Of a stretch of 64,000 bases of DNA, positions 53,293 to 62,517 are shown one piece after another (positions within the stretch are counted from its first letter, which is position 1; each line of letters starts with the position of its first letter). This DNA comes from Flavonifractor sp. An92. GTDB lineage: Bacteria > Bacillota > Clostridia > Oscillospirales > Oscillospiraceae. Location: assembly GCF_002159175.1 (NCBI RefSeq), contig NZ_NFGZ01000005.1, positions 62,001 to 126,000 on the forward strand, read 5' to 3'. The notes beneath the pieces were generated by a model, which saw nothing but the letters and a program-made list of their open reading frames with translations, was not told the origin of the DNA and searched no databases. Both the position numbers and the translations under genes were made by a program.

Positions 53293-53691
53293 TTGAAGAA
53301 ACTGAAACTTCCCCAGCCGAAGCGGAAAGATGCTGACCGCACGCCTCAGCATCATTTTTCCGCTGCCAAACTCGCCTACATGGCTTTTCTCTGTGTCACG
53401 ATGTCGCTGGTCTTCTGTCAGCCGGCCTTCGCTGCAACCGATGTTTGGTCTAAAGCCAAAGAGATCATGCAGGATGTCTACACGCAGATCGTCGCCATTT
53501 CCACCATTGCGGCCATTGTGACCGCCTCGGTCGCCCTGCTGTTGATGAACTTCTCCCGCTCCGGCCGGACCGTCGATGAAAGCCGTGCTTGGCTGAAGCG
53601 CATCTGTATCACCTGGGCGATCCTCAACGGATTGGGCTTTATCATGGCTTATGTGACGCCTCTGTTTGCCGGCGGTCAGTGGGCTGGATGA
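53293..53691 (+). CDS. VirB2/TrbC-like pilin subunit
   Basis: 132 residues from a TTG start 10 bp after GGAGG. A basic head is followed by a signal segment (LAYMAFLCVTMSLVFCQ, cut near PAFA-AT at about 48). Two hydrophobic helices (VYTQIVAISTIAAIVTASVA and ICITWAILNGLGFIMAYV) are separated by a short basic cytosolic loop (SRSGRTVDESRAWLKR), the VirB2 topology. It would be the main pilus or channel subunit of the conjugation machine. Longer upstream starts cross the leader hairpins and are unlikely. Confidence 0.68.
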   Translation: MKKLKLPQPKRKDADRTPQHHFSAAKLAYMAFLCVTMSLVFCQPAFAATDVWSKAKEIMQDVYTQIVAISTIAAIVTASVALLLMNFSRSGRTVDESRAWLKRICITWAILNGLGFIMAYVTPLFAGGQWAG

Positions 53692-53730
53692 CAGAGACAA
53701 CTCTACACCCGCTGGAAGGAGGCGTAATTT

Positions 53731-54441
53731 ATGGGTATCCTGGATGGCATCGTTGAATGGATTGCAGAGCAGATCATGGCAGGTCTCGACCTTGTGACTA
53801 CTTCGGTTTTGGGCGCGCTTGGTTGTGACATGACCGTTTTTCTGCGCTATTTCCCCGCCGCAGAGACGATGTACGGGATTTTCGCAGCTCTGGCTGTCGG
53901 TCTGATTTTGCTCAACTGGGTATGGCAGCTATTTAAGAATTTTGGTCTGAGCGCCGGTATCGAGGCAGAAGATCCTGTGAAGCTGAGCATCCGCTCGGTT
54001 CTCTTCATTCTGCTGGCACTTTTTTCAGACGAGATCATCAACACAATACTGACCATCGGCGGCACCCCGTACCGCTGGATCATGGATTCAGAACTGCCGC
54101 CCCTCAGCTTTGCTGATTTCAATTCGGTGATGCTGGTGATCATCGGTGTATGTGCCAATGGAGCCGTGGCCTTGATCACTTTGATTCTGGTCGTCATTTT
54201 GGCATGAAACTATCTGAAACTGCTGCTTGAAGCAGCGGAACGATATGTATTGCTTGGTGTGCTGGTCTATACTGCACCAGTCGCTTTTGCGATGGGGGCA
54301 AGCCAAACCACATCAAACATCTGGAAATCCTGGTGTCGGATGCTGGGCGGGCAGATTTTTCTGCTGCTTATGAACGCCTGGTGCCTGCGCCTATTTACGA
54401 GCATGGTTGGTTCGTTTATCTCCAACCCGCTTTCGCTTTAA
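53731..54441 (+). pseudogene. VirB6/TrbL-like membrane protein broken by an in-frame TGA
   Basis: The frame opens at ATG 53731 (GGAGGCG upstream) and codes for 158 residues with about four membrane helices up to LVVILA. It then meets TGA at 54205-54207. The same frame continues without pause as NYLKLLLEAAERYVLLGVLV and further to TAA at 54439-54441, which is exactly what related ICE proteins show with a Trp (TGG) at that point. One G-to-A change explains the stop. The fused product would have about 236 residues and form the inner-membrane channel with the next gene's product. As it stands the protein is probably truncated or made only by read-through. Confidence 0.7.
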
Positions 54442-54452
54442 GGAGGGACGTA

Positions 54453-55445
54453 ATGAAAAAACTCAGAAGAATTCTGTTTCTTGCGCTCATGGTCGGCCTT
54501 CTTGCCTGCCTGTGCTACCAACCCGCTTTTGCCGCCGTTACGGAGGAAGAAGTGCAGGCGCAGGTAGACGCCGTAGGCAAAGAAGCAGTATCTGGCAATG
54601 TCCTGATTTGGTTCATGTGTGCGATTGGTTTTCTCAAAGTATCACAGAAAATCGACTCCTTCATGGCAAGTCTTGGGGTCAATGTAGGCCATACCGGCGG
54701 CAGTATGTTGGCGGAGGCCTTAATAGCCGCCCGGGGCTTCAGTGGATTCAAGAGCTTTTCCAGCCACCATTTCGGTGGTGGGCACAGCAGCAATTCCACT
54801 CATGTGAATGCAGGCGGTGGCGGCAAGGGCGGCGGCTTTGGTGCCGGCTTTGCCAGCGGCGGTCTGGCCGGGGTAATTGGCCGGAAGGTCACGAACAATG
54901 CGGTAAAAACAGCGACAACTCCCTCAGAAACAAAAGCCTCCGGCCTTGGTGGTCTCGTAGGCGGTGCTGCAGGGGGTATCGGCGTCCACATCTATACTTC
55001 GTCCGTCAGCAAGGGCGGCAATTTCGCCAACAATGTGATCGGTTCTGTTGCCACCGGGAACATCACCCAGATGGGTACGATTTCCGGTGAAAAAGCTGTT
55101 GACGCTCTTCACTCTTACATGGGGCACGCTGCTTTGGAAACTGGCGCTGAAAACATTCCCCAATACCAGAATGTTGAGATCGGCGGCGGGCGTATCACAG
55201 GCACCGAAGTTACCGCCGAGCATCCGGAGGGTATCGCTTTCGGAATGTATCATGCAGATCAGTATGTTGCACCCGAGGGCCAATACACAACGGTTCATTC
55301 CGCCGACGGTGCGGCATGGTATAAGCAATACGCTGTTGACACTGTAGAGAAATCCCCCTACATGGCGCCGGATGGTTCGATAGCCTACAACGAGTCAATC
55401 GTCAAAAAGCTGCCCCCCACTCCCCGCAGAAAGGACAGGCTCTAA
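54453..55445 (+). CDS. VirB6-like C-terminal half/ICE membrane protein with Gly-rich tail
   Basis: 330 residues. A cleavable signal (LFLALMVGLLACLCYQPAFA) has the same PAFA site as the VirB2-like protein. IWFMCAIGFLKVSQKIDSFM followed by ASLGVNVGHTGGSMLAEAL is text usually found in the second half of VirB6/TrbL-like ICE proteins. Residues 105-150 are Gly/His/Ser-rich, and the rest is soluble with no enzyme motif. In this element family the VirB6 function is commonly split over adjacent genes. Start after AAGGAGGG. Confidence 0.7.
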   Translation: MKKLRRILFLALMVGLLACLCYQPAFAAVTEEEVQAQVDAVGKEAVSGNVLIWFMCAIGFLKVSQKIDSFMASLGVNVGHTGGSMLAEALIAARGFSGFKSFSSHHFGGGHSSNSTHVNAGGGGKGGGFGAGFASGGLAGVIGRKVTNNAVKTATTPSETKASGLGGLVGGAAGGIGVHIYTSSVSKGGNFANNVIGSVATGNITQMGTISGEKAVDALHSYMGHAALETGAENIPQYQNVEIGGGRITGTEVTAEHPEGIAFGMYHADQYVAPEGQYTTVHSADGAAWYKQYAVDTVEKSPYMAPDGSIAYNESIVKKLPPTPRRKDRL

Positions 55446-56822
55446 ATGGATGAAGAAAAAAAGACTGGTCTTGCCGACGCTGTGGAAACCGGAGCATCCG
55501 CCGCCCACACGATAAAAGGCGCCATTAAGGCAGGCAAGGCAATTTCCGGTGCCGCAAAAGGAGCTGCTGCCGGCGGCCCGTATGGTGCCGTGGCCGGGGC
55601 CGTTTGGGCCGGACGCAAGCACATCGGCAAGATCATTACCGTCATTATCATTCTGCTTTTACTTCCGGTACTGTTTGTCCTGATGCTCCCGGGGCTTATC
55701 TTTGGAGGTCTGGTTAACGCCTTTTCTCCGGCAGATTCCGAAGCCCCTGTTCTCAACAGCGAGACAGCTATTGTGGAAAACGCCAATGACATCACATTCA
55801 CCATCAATTCCATTCTGGGCGAGGCGCTGGATGATGTGATGGCCCAGATTGAGGAAGATTTTGCTTCGTCTGGTGCTGACCACATGGAGATCAAGAATTC
55901 CTATTCCTCCGGCCCTGTTTTCAATGCCAATCTCATCATCTCTCAGTATTGTGCGGCCCGGGATGAGGATTTTGAAAGCATTTCACTGGATGATTTGGCC
56001 GCTGTTCTCCGGGACAATAAGGAACACCTGTATTCCTACACCAGCGTCCAGGAATCCCGTGAGGTTACTACCGAGGACCCGGAAACCGGCGAGGAAACCA
56101 CCACTACCGAAACATGGATCATTTACACGATCCGGTATAACGGTGAATCCTATCTTGCGGACCATGTTTTCGCACTCACGGATGAGCAAAAGGAACTTGC
56201 CTCTGACTACGCTTCCAACCTGAGTACCTTTTTGGGTGATGGGCTGCTCCAGAACATGACAGAGTGGACTGGAAACAGCATCCCCTCTCTTGGGGATGTA
56301 ACCTTTACCGATGGTGTGACACCGGTGGTGTACTATAACCAGCTGGATGAACGCTATGCCAGCCAGCCTTATGGAACTGACAACATTGGCGGCTACGGCT
56401 GCGGGCCGACCAGCATGGCAATCGTAGTGTCTTCCCTTACGGACGATACGGTTGATCCCGTGGAGATGGCGCAGTGGTCCTATGAAAATGGATACTGGTG
56501 TAACAACAGCGGCTCCTATCACGCCCTGATTCCTGCCGCAGCGGAGGCCTGGGGGCTGCCGGTATCCGGCTGTACGACATCCGAGCCGCAGCGCATCGTC
56601 GATACACTTTCTGAGGGAAAGCTGGTTGTGGCAATCATGGCTGAAGGGCATTTCACTTCTTCCGGCCACTTCATCGTTCTCCGAGGCGTAAAAGACGGTC
56701 AAATCATGGTGGCAGACCCGGCCAGCTATAAGCGCAGTGAGCAACTTTGGGATCTGTCCATTATCTTAAACGAGGCCAGCCGTCGTGCAGGCGCCGGCGG
56801 TCCGTTCTGGATTATCGGTTGA
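55446..56822 (+). CDS. C39-type cysteine peptidase with membrane anchor, conjugation-associated
   Basis: 458 residues. An Ala/Gly-rich cytosolic head (1-60) leads into one membrane helix (IGKIITVIIILLLLPVLFVL, about 60-80), an external stalk (100-290) and a C39-like papain fold with Cys319 (GYGCGPTSMA), His408 (SGHFIVLRGV) and Asp424 (VADPAS). It probably cuts peptidoglycan cross-links to let the pilus through. ICEs often use NlpC/P60 or lysozyme-like domains here. The ATG follows the previous stop directly (TAAATG). Confidence 0.78.
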   Translation: MDEEKKTGLADAVETGASAAHTIKGAIKAGKAISGAAKGAAAGGPYGAVAGAVWAGRKHIGKIITVIIILLLLPVLFVLMLPGLIFGGLVNAFSPADSEAPVLNSETAIVENANDITFTINSILGEALDDVMAQIEEDFASSGADHMEIKNSYSSGPVFNANLIISQYCAARDEDFESISLDDLAAVLRDNKEHLYSYTSVQESREVTTEDPETGEETTTTETWIIYTIRYNGESYLADHVFALTDEQKELASDYASNLSTFLGDGLLQNMTEWTGNSIPSLGDVTFTDGVTPVVYYNQLDERYASQPYGTDNIGGYGCGPTSMAIVVSSLTDDTVDPVEMAQWSYENGYWCNNSGSYHALIPAAAEAWGLPVSGCTTSEPQRIVDTLSEGKLVVAIMAEGHFTSSGHFIVLRGVKDGQIMVADPASYKRSEQLWDLSIILNEASRRAGAGGPFWIIG

Positions 56823-56852
56823 CCTTCCTTCGGTTACGGAAATGAGGTATAT

Positions 56853-59800
56853 ATGAGCAACAAAAACGACCATGATATTTATATCATACCGCCGAATTTC
56901 ATTGAATCAGGCACATTTTTCGGCGGTATGTTCCGTGCGCGGAATGTTATTGAGGCCGGTATCCTGGCTTTTGCCATCGGGGTGCCGGTCTTCATGTTTG
57001 TTCCGTTCGGGTTGACGACCCGCATTATCATTTTGTGCCTGACCGCCCTTCCTGCGGCTCTGGTCGCATTGATCGGCATTTCTGGCGAGAGTTTGTCGGA
57101 ATTTCTGATTATCTTTTTGAAATATCTGCGGAATCGCCGCATCGTCGGCGGCGATGGTCAGCAGCCGAATGAGCAAGCGCCCCCTATGAAACGCCCCGGC
57201 AGACATCTCAAGCAGAGGGCTCCGAAAGAAAAGGAGTCTCGACCTCCGAAGCGCAGGCGTTCCGGTGAATCGGATTTTCCAGCTGAGTTTGACGAGGTTC
57301 GCAGTTACGAGATTCGTGAGAAACTCCGGCCCAAGAAAAAGCCGAAGAAAGAACTTTCGTCCAAAAAAGCGAAGAAAAAGCCCAACAAGCGGAAGGAGAA
57401 GGCACGTCCGCCCAAGCGCCCCGCTCATATCAAAGAGCAGCCGCCCGCCTGCCTGAATCCGGTGGCAGACTATCTTCCCATCGAAAAGATCCAGAACGGC
57501 ATCATCTACACCAAAGACCACCGGTATGTCAAGGTGGTCGAGGTGGTTCCCATCAACTTTATGCTCCGCAGCGCGAGAGAGCAGCGCAATATCATCTACT
57601 CTTTTGTGTCGTATCTGAAAATCTCTCCCGTCAAGCTGCAGATCAAGGTGCTGACCCGTCGGGCGGACATCAATCGTCATTTGGACACAGTACGCAGGGA
57701 GATGGCTCAGGAGAAAAATGAGCAGTGCCGTTTGATGCAGGAAGACTATCTGAGCTTTGTGCAGCAGATCGGCGCCCGGGAAGCTGTCACACGGCGCTTT
57801 TTCCTGATTTTTGAGTATGAGCCCTGGAACAACACCCGGCGTTCGGAACAGGAAGAGGAAGCTATTCAATCCCTGCAAAGCGCCGTACATACTGCATCCA
57901 ATTACCTCCGGCAATGCGGTAATGAATTGATTATCCCCGAAAACGAGGACGAATTTACGGTTGATGTTCTTTATAATCTCCTCTGCCGAAATGAGAGCAC
58001 CATCAAACCGCTGGCACTCCGGGCACAGGAGGTTGTTGCACAGTATGCGGCAAAAGGCCGGGAAAGCGAGATTGACCATATCCCTGCAGCCGAGTTTGCC
58101 GCTCCCAAGAGTATTGATTTTACTCATGGGCGCTATCTGTGCATAGACGGGCTGTACTACGCCTATTTGCTGATTCCGTCGAATGGTTATAAGACGCAGG
58201 CTCCCGCCGGATGGCTGAGTTTAATCGTCAACGCCGGCGACGGCATCGACATGGACATGTTCCTTTCCAGGCAGCCCAAAGAGCGCATCATCCAGCGGGT
58301 AGGTCAGCAGCTCCGCATCAATCGTTCCAAAATCAAGGACGCGAGCGACACCAACACTGATTTTGACGACATCGACGGTGCCATCCGAAGCGGCTATTTT
58401 CTGAAGGAAGGTCTTGCCAACAACGAGGACTTCTACTATCTGAATCTGTTGATTACCGTTACTGCCCCTACTGAGGAAGATTTGGAATGGAAGGTCAGCG
58501 AGATGAAAAAGCTTCTGCTTTCGCAGGATATGGATGTCCGTTCCTGCCATTTTCGTGAGGAGCAGGCATTTCTCTCCGCGCTCCCGCTGGTATCCATGGA
58601 GAAAGGACTTTTTGAGCGTGGCAAGCGCAACCTGCTGACTGGCGGTGCCGCAAGCTGCTACCCCTTCACTTCCTTTGAGATGTGTGACGACAACGGCATC
58701 CTTTTGGGGGTGAACAAGTACAACAGTTCCCTCATCATCGTGGATATTTTCAATTCCGCGATTTACAAAAATGCCAACATTTCGATTTTAGGTACCAGCG
58801 GCGCAGGCAAAACCTTCACAATGCAGCTTATGGCGTTAAGAATGCGGCGTAAAAATATCCCTATTTTCATCGTCGCTCCCTTGAAGGGGCACGAGTTTCA
58901 CCGCGCCTGTGCAAATGTGGGCGGCGAGTTTATCCAAATCTCCCCGGCAAGTCCTCACTGCATCAATGTTATGGAGATCCGCAAGGTTGATCGGTCTGTC
59001 AATGAACTCCTGGACGGCCCCGGAATCCAGCTTTCTGAATTGGCGGCAAAAATCCAGCAGCTGCACATCTTTTTCAGCCTGCTCATTCCCGATATGAGCC
59101 ATGAAGAGCGTCAGCTTTTGGACGAAGCGTTGATCCGCACTTACAACGCAAAGGGCATCACGCATGATAACGCTTCACTGGATGACCCGGCCAATCCGGG
59201 TCAGTACCAGGAAATGCCGGTGCTGGGCGACCTGCATGAGATTCTGAAAGCTGCGCCGGAAACTACCCGCATGGCTCATATTCTCAACCGTCTGGTGCAC
59301 GGTTCGGCCAGTACATTTAACAAGCAGACCAATGTAAGTCTGGATAACAAATATACCGTGCTGGACATTTCCTCGCTCACCGGCGATCTGCTGACTGTAG
59401 GTATGTTTGTGGCGCTTGATTTCGTGTGGGACCGGGCAAAGGCCGACCGCACAGAAGAAAAAACCATCTTCATCGATGAATGCTGGCAGCTCCTTTCCGG
59501 CGCCGGCGCCACAGGCACACGACTGGCCGGCGATTTCCTCTTGGAGATTGCAAAAACGATACGTGGGTATGGAGGCTCGGCGGTCTTCGCGAGCCAAGAC
59601 CTCAACGATTTCTTCAATCTGGATGAAGGTCGCTTTGGCAAAGGTATCATCAACAACAGCAAGACAAAGATCATTCTTAACCTGGAGGATGATGAAGCGG
59701 AACGGGTTCAGGAGACCCTGCACCTGTCCGATGCGGAAACGATGGAGGTCACCCATTTTGAGCGTGGCAATGGCTTGATCTCGACCAACAACAACAATGT

Positions 59801-59909
59801 CATGGTTGAGTTTAAGGCCAGCCCTCTTGAGAAGGACCTGATTACCACCGACCGGCGTGAACTTCGTGAAATTCTGGAGCGCAAGCGTCGTGAACAGGAG
59901 TCTGCATAA
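56853..59909 (+). CDS. VirB4 conjugation ATPase fused to a PrgI-like membrane domain
   Basis: 1018 residues. Residues 1-95 are a PrgI-like head (IYIIPPNFIESGTFFGGMFR) with two membrane helices. Residues 105-195 are a linker packed with Lys, Arg and Pro. VirB4 starts at about 200 (LNPVADYLPIEKIQNGIIYT), with Walker A GTSGAGKT at 647-654, Walker B TIFIDECWQL at 871-880, and SQDLNDFF and INNSKTKIIL further on as the VirB4 C-terminal motifs. It energises pilus assembly and transfer. In many related elements PrgI and VirB4 are separate genes. Confidence 0.9.
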   Translation: MSNKNDHDIYIIPPNFIESGTFFGGMFRARNVIEAGILAFAIGVPVFMFVPFGLTTRIIILCLTALPAALVALIGISGESLSEFLIIFLKYLRNRRIVGGDGQQPNEQAPPMKRPGRHLKQRAPKEKESRPPKRRRSGESDFPAEFDEVRSYEIREKLRPKKKPKKELSSKKAKKKPNKRKEKARPPKRPAHIKEQPPACLNPVADYLPIEKIQNGIIYTKDHRYVKVVEVVPINFMLRSAREQRNIIYSFVSYLKISPVKLQIKVLTRRADINRHLDTVRREMAQEKNEQCRLMQEDYLSFVQQIGAREAVTRRFFLIFEYEPWNNTRRSEQEEEAIQSLQSAVHTASNYLRQCGNELIIPENEDEFTVDVLYNLLCRNESTIKPLALRAQEVVAQYAAKGRESEIDHIPAAEFAAPKSIDFTHGRYLCIDGLYYAYLLIPSNGYKTQAPAGWLSLIVNAGDGIDMDMFLSRQPKERIIQRVGQQLRINRSKIKDASDTNTDFDDIDGAIRSGYFLKEGLANNEDFYYLNLLITVTAPTEEDLEWKVSEMKKLLLSQDMDVRSCHFREEQAFLSALPLVSMEKGLFERGKRNLLTGGAASCYPFTSFEMCDDNGILLGVNKYNSSLIIVDIFNSAIYKNANISILGTSGAGKTFTMQLMALRMRRKNIPIFIVAPLKGHEFHRACANVGGEFIQISPASPHCINVMEIRKVDRSVNELLDGPGIQLSELAAKIQQLHIFFSLLIPDMSHEERQLLDEALIRTYNAKGITHDNASLDDPANPGQYQEMPVLGDLHEILKAAPETTRMAHILNRLVHGSASTFNKQTNVSLDNKYTVLDISSLTGDLLTVGMFVALDFVWDRAKADRTEEKTIFIDECWQLLSGAGATGTRLAGDFLLEIAKTIRGYGGSAVFASQDLNDFFNLDEGRFGKGIINNSKTKIILNLEDDEAERVQETLHLSDAETMEVTHFERGNGLISTNNNNVMVEFKASPLEKDLITTDRRELREILERKRREQESA

Positions 59910-60042
59910 CCCTTGTTCTCCTACATTTCTTCAAAACACGCCAAATAGACGCTGCGATGATGCCTTTCAGCGATTATTTTTGAAAGGCGTCCCGATGGCG
60001 TCTTTTATGCGTCATCTATTTTTACAAACAGGAGGTGAGCTC

Positions 60043-60570
60043 ATGAAGACCAGGGCTGAAATCTATGGAAATGAAGCTGCAACGCTACTGCGGACGGTGA
60101 CTATGTATCCTGGTCTCAGCCAGCAGCAGCTTCTTTGCTTTCACCCTGGCAAGTCTGAAACAGCGAAAGCCCTGCTTTCCCATTTGGAAAGGCAGGGCCG
60201 CATTTTCCAAAGTGATAACGGCGGATATTTTCCTGCCGGCTATTCGCCCAAAGCTGATCAGGCGCTTATCAAGGCGGTGTGGGTCCTTTTGGATTTCATT
60301 CAGCAGGCTGATTATCATGCACCTGCGGAGTTTCCTGTCAAACTGGTCTTTTTTGCCGATGAGGAACTGTATGAAGTCGCCCATGTCGCCCATGGACAGG
60401 AAGCGTTAGTCTGTCATGCTCTACGGGGCAACAAGGGCGGTAGCCGCCGCATCATCTTGGTCGATTCTCCGACACAGATTGCCAAAATCGACTGTCCCGA
60501 CATATCCGGTTTTTGCACCGTATCCCAAGATGGACAAACCCAGTATTTCAAGAAAGCAGGAGGCACATGA
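60043..60570 (+). CDS. DUF5697-like ICE protein
   Basis: 175 residues. MKTRAEIYGNEAATLLRTVT followed by YPGLSQQQLLCFHPGKSETA and LLSHLERQGRIF is a winged-helix-type N-terminus; RRIILVDSPTQIAKI and FCTVSQDGQTQYFKK follow. The pattern fits a small family that recurs in ICEs between virB4 and virD4; its role is unknown, probably DNA binding. Start after GGAGGTG. The 130 bp before it hold a GCCTTTCA/TGAAAGGC hairpin but no gene. Confidence 0.68.
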   Translation: MKTRAEIYGNEAATLLRTVTMYPGLSQQQLLCFHPGKSETAKALLSHLERQGRIFQSDNGGYFPAGYSPKADQALIKAVWVLLDFIQQADYHAPAEFPVKLVFFADEELYEVAHVAHGQEALVCHALRGNKGGSRRIILVDSPTQIAKIDCPDISGFCTVSQDGQTQYFKKAGGT

Positions 60571-60573
60571 TTT

Positions 60574-61236
60574 TTGGATCGAAAACTGATTTCCCGCAGA
60601 ATAGGGAGCATTCTCGACGATATATCCCGTTTGAGTAATGCGCTGTATGCGATGGACACAACAGACATCCAACGCTATCCCGACAATTACGAAATTCTCT
60701 CTACCGATGCTGCGCTTCGGGCGGAACGGATCGCCTGCCGGCTGCGGCATTTGATATATTCCAGCACCTCCATCCAGAAGGGCGAGTATCTCCAATCCGC
60801 CAGCGTGGCGCAGGGCATCTCGATAGCCTATGAAAACGGGGTCCTGGAAGTGACCCTTCCCAGGCTTCTCCCGAAGCGCCGGCAACGGCAAAGTTCCGAG
60901 TTCCTGTTAGACCCGCTCTATTTCGCTCTGGAGCAGTACGCAAAGGAACAGCCTCTCCCCCATTACCGGAATTGTGTTGTCTGCTTTGCCCAAGTTTACG
61001 ATCAAACACTTCCCACCAGGCGGGTGCGTGATTATGACAATCTGGAGGAAAAGCAGTTGCTGGATCTGTTGTCCACCTTTGTGATGGCCGATGATACCGG
61101 TTTGCTATGCGACGCCTATAATACCACAGAGCTGGGAGAGCAAGACTGCACCAAGATCTTTGTCATGGAAAAGAAGCGGTTTCCCCAATGGCTTGCAGAG
61201 CGCAAAGAGAGCTTGAAAACCATCTCGGATTTTTGA
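60574..61236 (+). CDS. DUF6100-like ICE protein
   Basis: 220 residues from a TTG start 11 bp after AGGAGG, 3 bp beyond the previous stop. ISRLSNALYAMDTTDIQRYP, RAERIACRLRHLIYSSTSIQ and EVTLPRLLPKRRQRQSSEFL are the recurring blocks of a soluble ICE family of unknown function. The C-terminal part contains LCDAYNTTELGEQDCTKIFV. No membrane segment or catalytic motif is seen. It probably works with the DUF5697-like partner upstream. Confidence 0.65.
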   Translation: MDRKLISRRIGSILDDISRLSNALYAMDTTDIQRYPDNYEILSTDAALRAERIACRLRHLIYSSTSIQKGEYLQSASVAQGISIAYENGVLEVTLPRLLPKRRQRQSSEFLLDPLYFALEQYAKEQPLPHYRNCVVCFAQVYDQTLPTRRVRDYDNLEEKQLLDLLSTFVMADDTGLLCDAYNTTELGEQDCTKIFVMEKKRFPQWLAERKESLKTISDF

Positions 61237-61441
61237 GCCTTTTGGCCCTTATTTTTCCCGACATACCTTGATGGCACAAAAAAGCCCGGATTTTCAACGC
61301 TTCCAGACTTGCGCCACCGCAGATTTTTACCGAAGTTCTCAGTCATCACGGTAAAAAAACACATCACAAGGGAGGTGATCACTTGGGAAAAGCAGCCGGA
61401 CATTTCCACAACCGGACACGCTCCCATTCCGGCTTCTGGCG

Positions 61442-62506
61442 TTGACAGCCATCTCTGGAGAGTTCCCCACCAGCCAGCTCAACCGTCTCCCAGCCAGTCC
61501 TTACTATTTGGAGTCGGTTGTGACCGATCTGAAAAAGAGCGGGCTACTCCGCACCTATTACCGAGACAAACTCCGCGGCTATCGTTTAGGCGTTCGCGCC
61601 AAAAACAGGCTGCTGGACAACTGGCCTGAGCGTTTTGCTCCCTATCTGACAGGCGATACCGACACCAACCGGCTGAAAAGCGAGATTGGGCGTCGGCTTC
61701 GTCTTCACCGTCTGGCAGAAACCTATGTCACGATGGACAATGCTGGGGTGGGACTTTTCCAAGATGAAAAACCGAAGGTTTTTGCCCCGCAGGGCTATTC
61801 CGATGGGGCCGTGGAGTATCCCTCATTTTACAGTTCCCGTGAAGTCAAGGAGATGGGGGTGGATACCACGCAGATCCGCAGTTCTCGCTTCACTGGTGTG
61901 CTCCTTACCTCCAGCAGCATCTATGTCACTTACAACAGCAGCGCAGCGCTGATGAAATGGCGCTACAAGTCCGAGATGCGGGTAAAGGCTCTGATGTGGA
62001 GCGTTCTGTGTCAGCAGCGCCTCACCGGGCAATACAATGCAGACGCTGTGCAGGGGGTCGTTCTGGGGGAAAGCATGGAACTCGCTTACCAGATGCTGAC
62101 CAGCACCGGCGGCGCCAAACATGATTATTTCATGCTGGACGGAAGCTACGACCATTTTTTCTTTTTTACTAACGACCATCAGGGTGAAGTGCTGCTGGCC
62201 TTGCTGTGCGATTGCGCCAAGACAGCGCAGCTCAACGACATCTTGAAGCAGGGCCTTACAACCGGGGCTGCGAGCCGAGCCGTCGAACACGATGCCTTTG
62301 AAGCGGATGGAACACCTGTTTTGTTTTGCTACTTCTTCGATTTGCCCAGGATTGCACGCTTCAACAGCGCCCTCGATCTTATGGACAGTTCCGGAACGAT
62401 CATTTGCTTTGATTTTCAGGCAGATGTACTGCGGCGCTACTGCGGCAGCAGGGTGCGCTTTCAAACCATTGACTTCATCAAATTTGAGAGGAGGTTCTTC
62501 CCATAA
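61442..62506 (+). CDS. ICE protein with winged-helix-like N-terminus; native start probably lost by frameshift
   Basis: 354 residues from a TTG at 61442 that has no Shine-Dalgarno site. The frame stays open upstream to 61379 and reads SRTFPQPDTLPFRLLA, a plausible continuation of the protein. A good GGGAGG site and TTG (61375 region/61383) lie one base out of frame, so one base was probably lost in the AAAA run at 61388-61391. The body has GEFPTSQLNRLPASPYYLES and SVVTDLKKSGLLRTYYRDKL (winged-helix-like), then a mixed domain. Function unknown; it directly precedes the coupling-protein gene and may regulate transfer. Confidence 0.6.
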   Translation: MTAISGEFPTSQLNRLPASPYYLESVVTDLKKSGLLRTYYRDKLRGYRLGVRAKNRLLDNWPERFAPYLTGDTDTNRLKSEIGRRLRLHRLAETYVTMDNAGVGLFQDEKPKVFAPQGYSDGAVEYPSFYSSREVKEMGVDTTQIRSSRFTGVLLTSSSIYVTYNSSAALMKWRYKSEMRVKALMWSVLCQQRLTGQYNADAVQGVVLGESMELAYQMLTSTGGAKHDYFMLDGSYDHFFFFTNDHQGEVLLALLCDCAKTAQLNDILKQGLTTGAASRAVEHDAFEADGTPVLFCYFFDLPRIARFNSALDLMDSSGTIICFDFQADVLRRYCGSRVRFQTIDFIKFERRFFP

Positions 62507-62517
62507 ACAAAAAGAAA

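Noticed and set aside
54205-54207. TGA as a selenocysteine codon or general recoding
   Set aside because: Neighbouring ICE genes end at ordinary TGA codons, the surrounding protein has Trp rather than Cys/Sec at this place by sequence context, and no SECIS-like hairpin is evident right after it.
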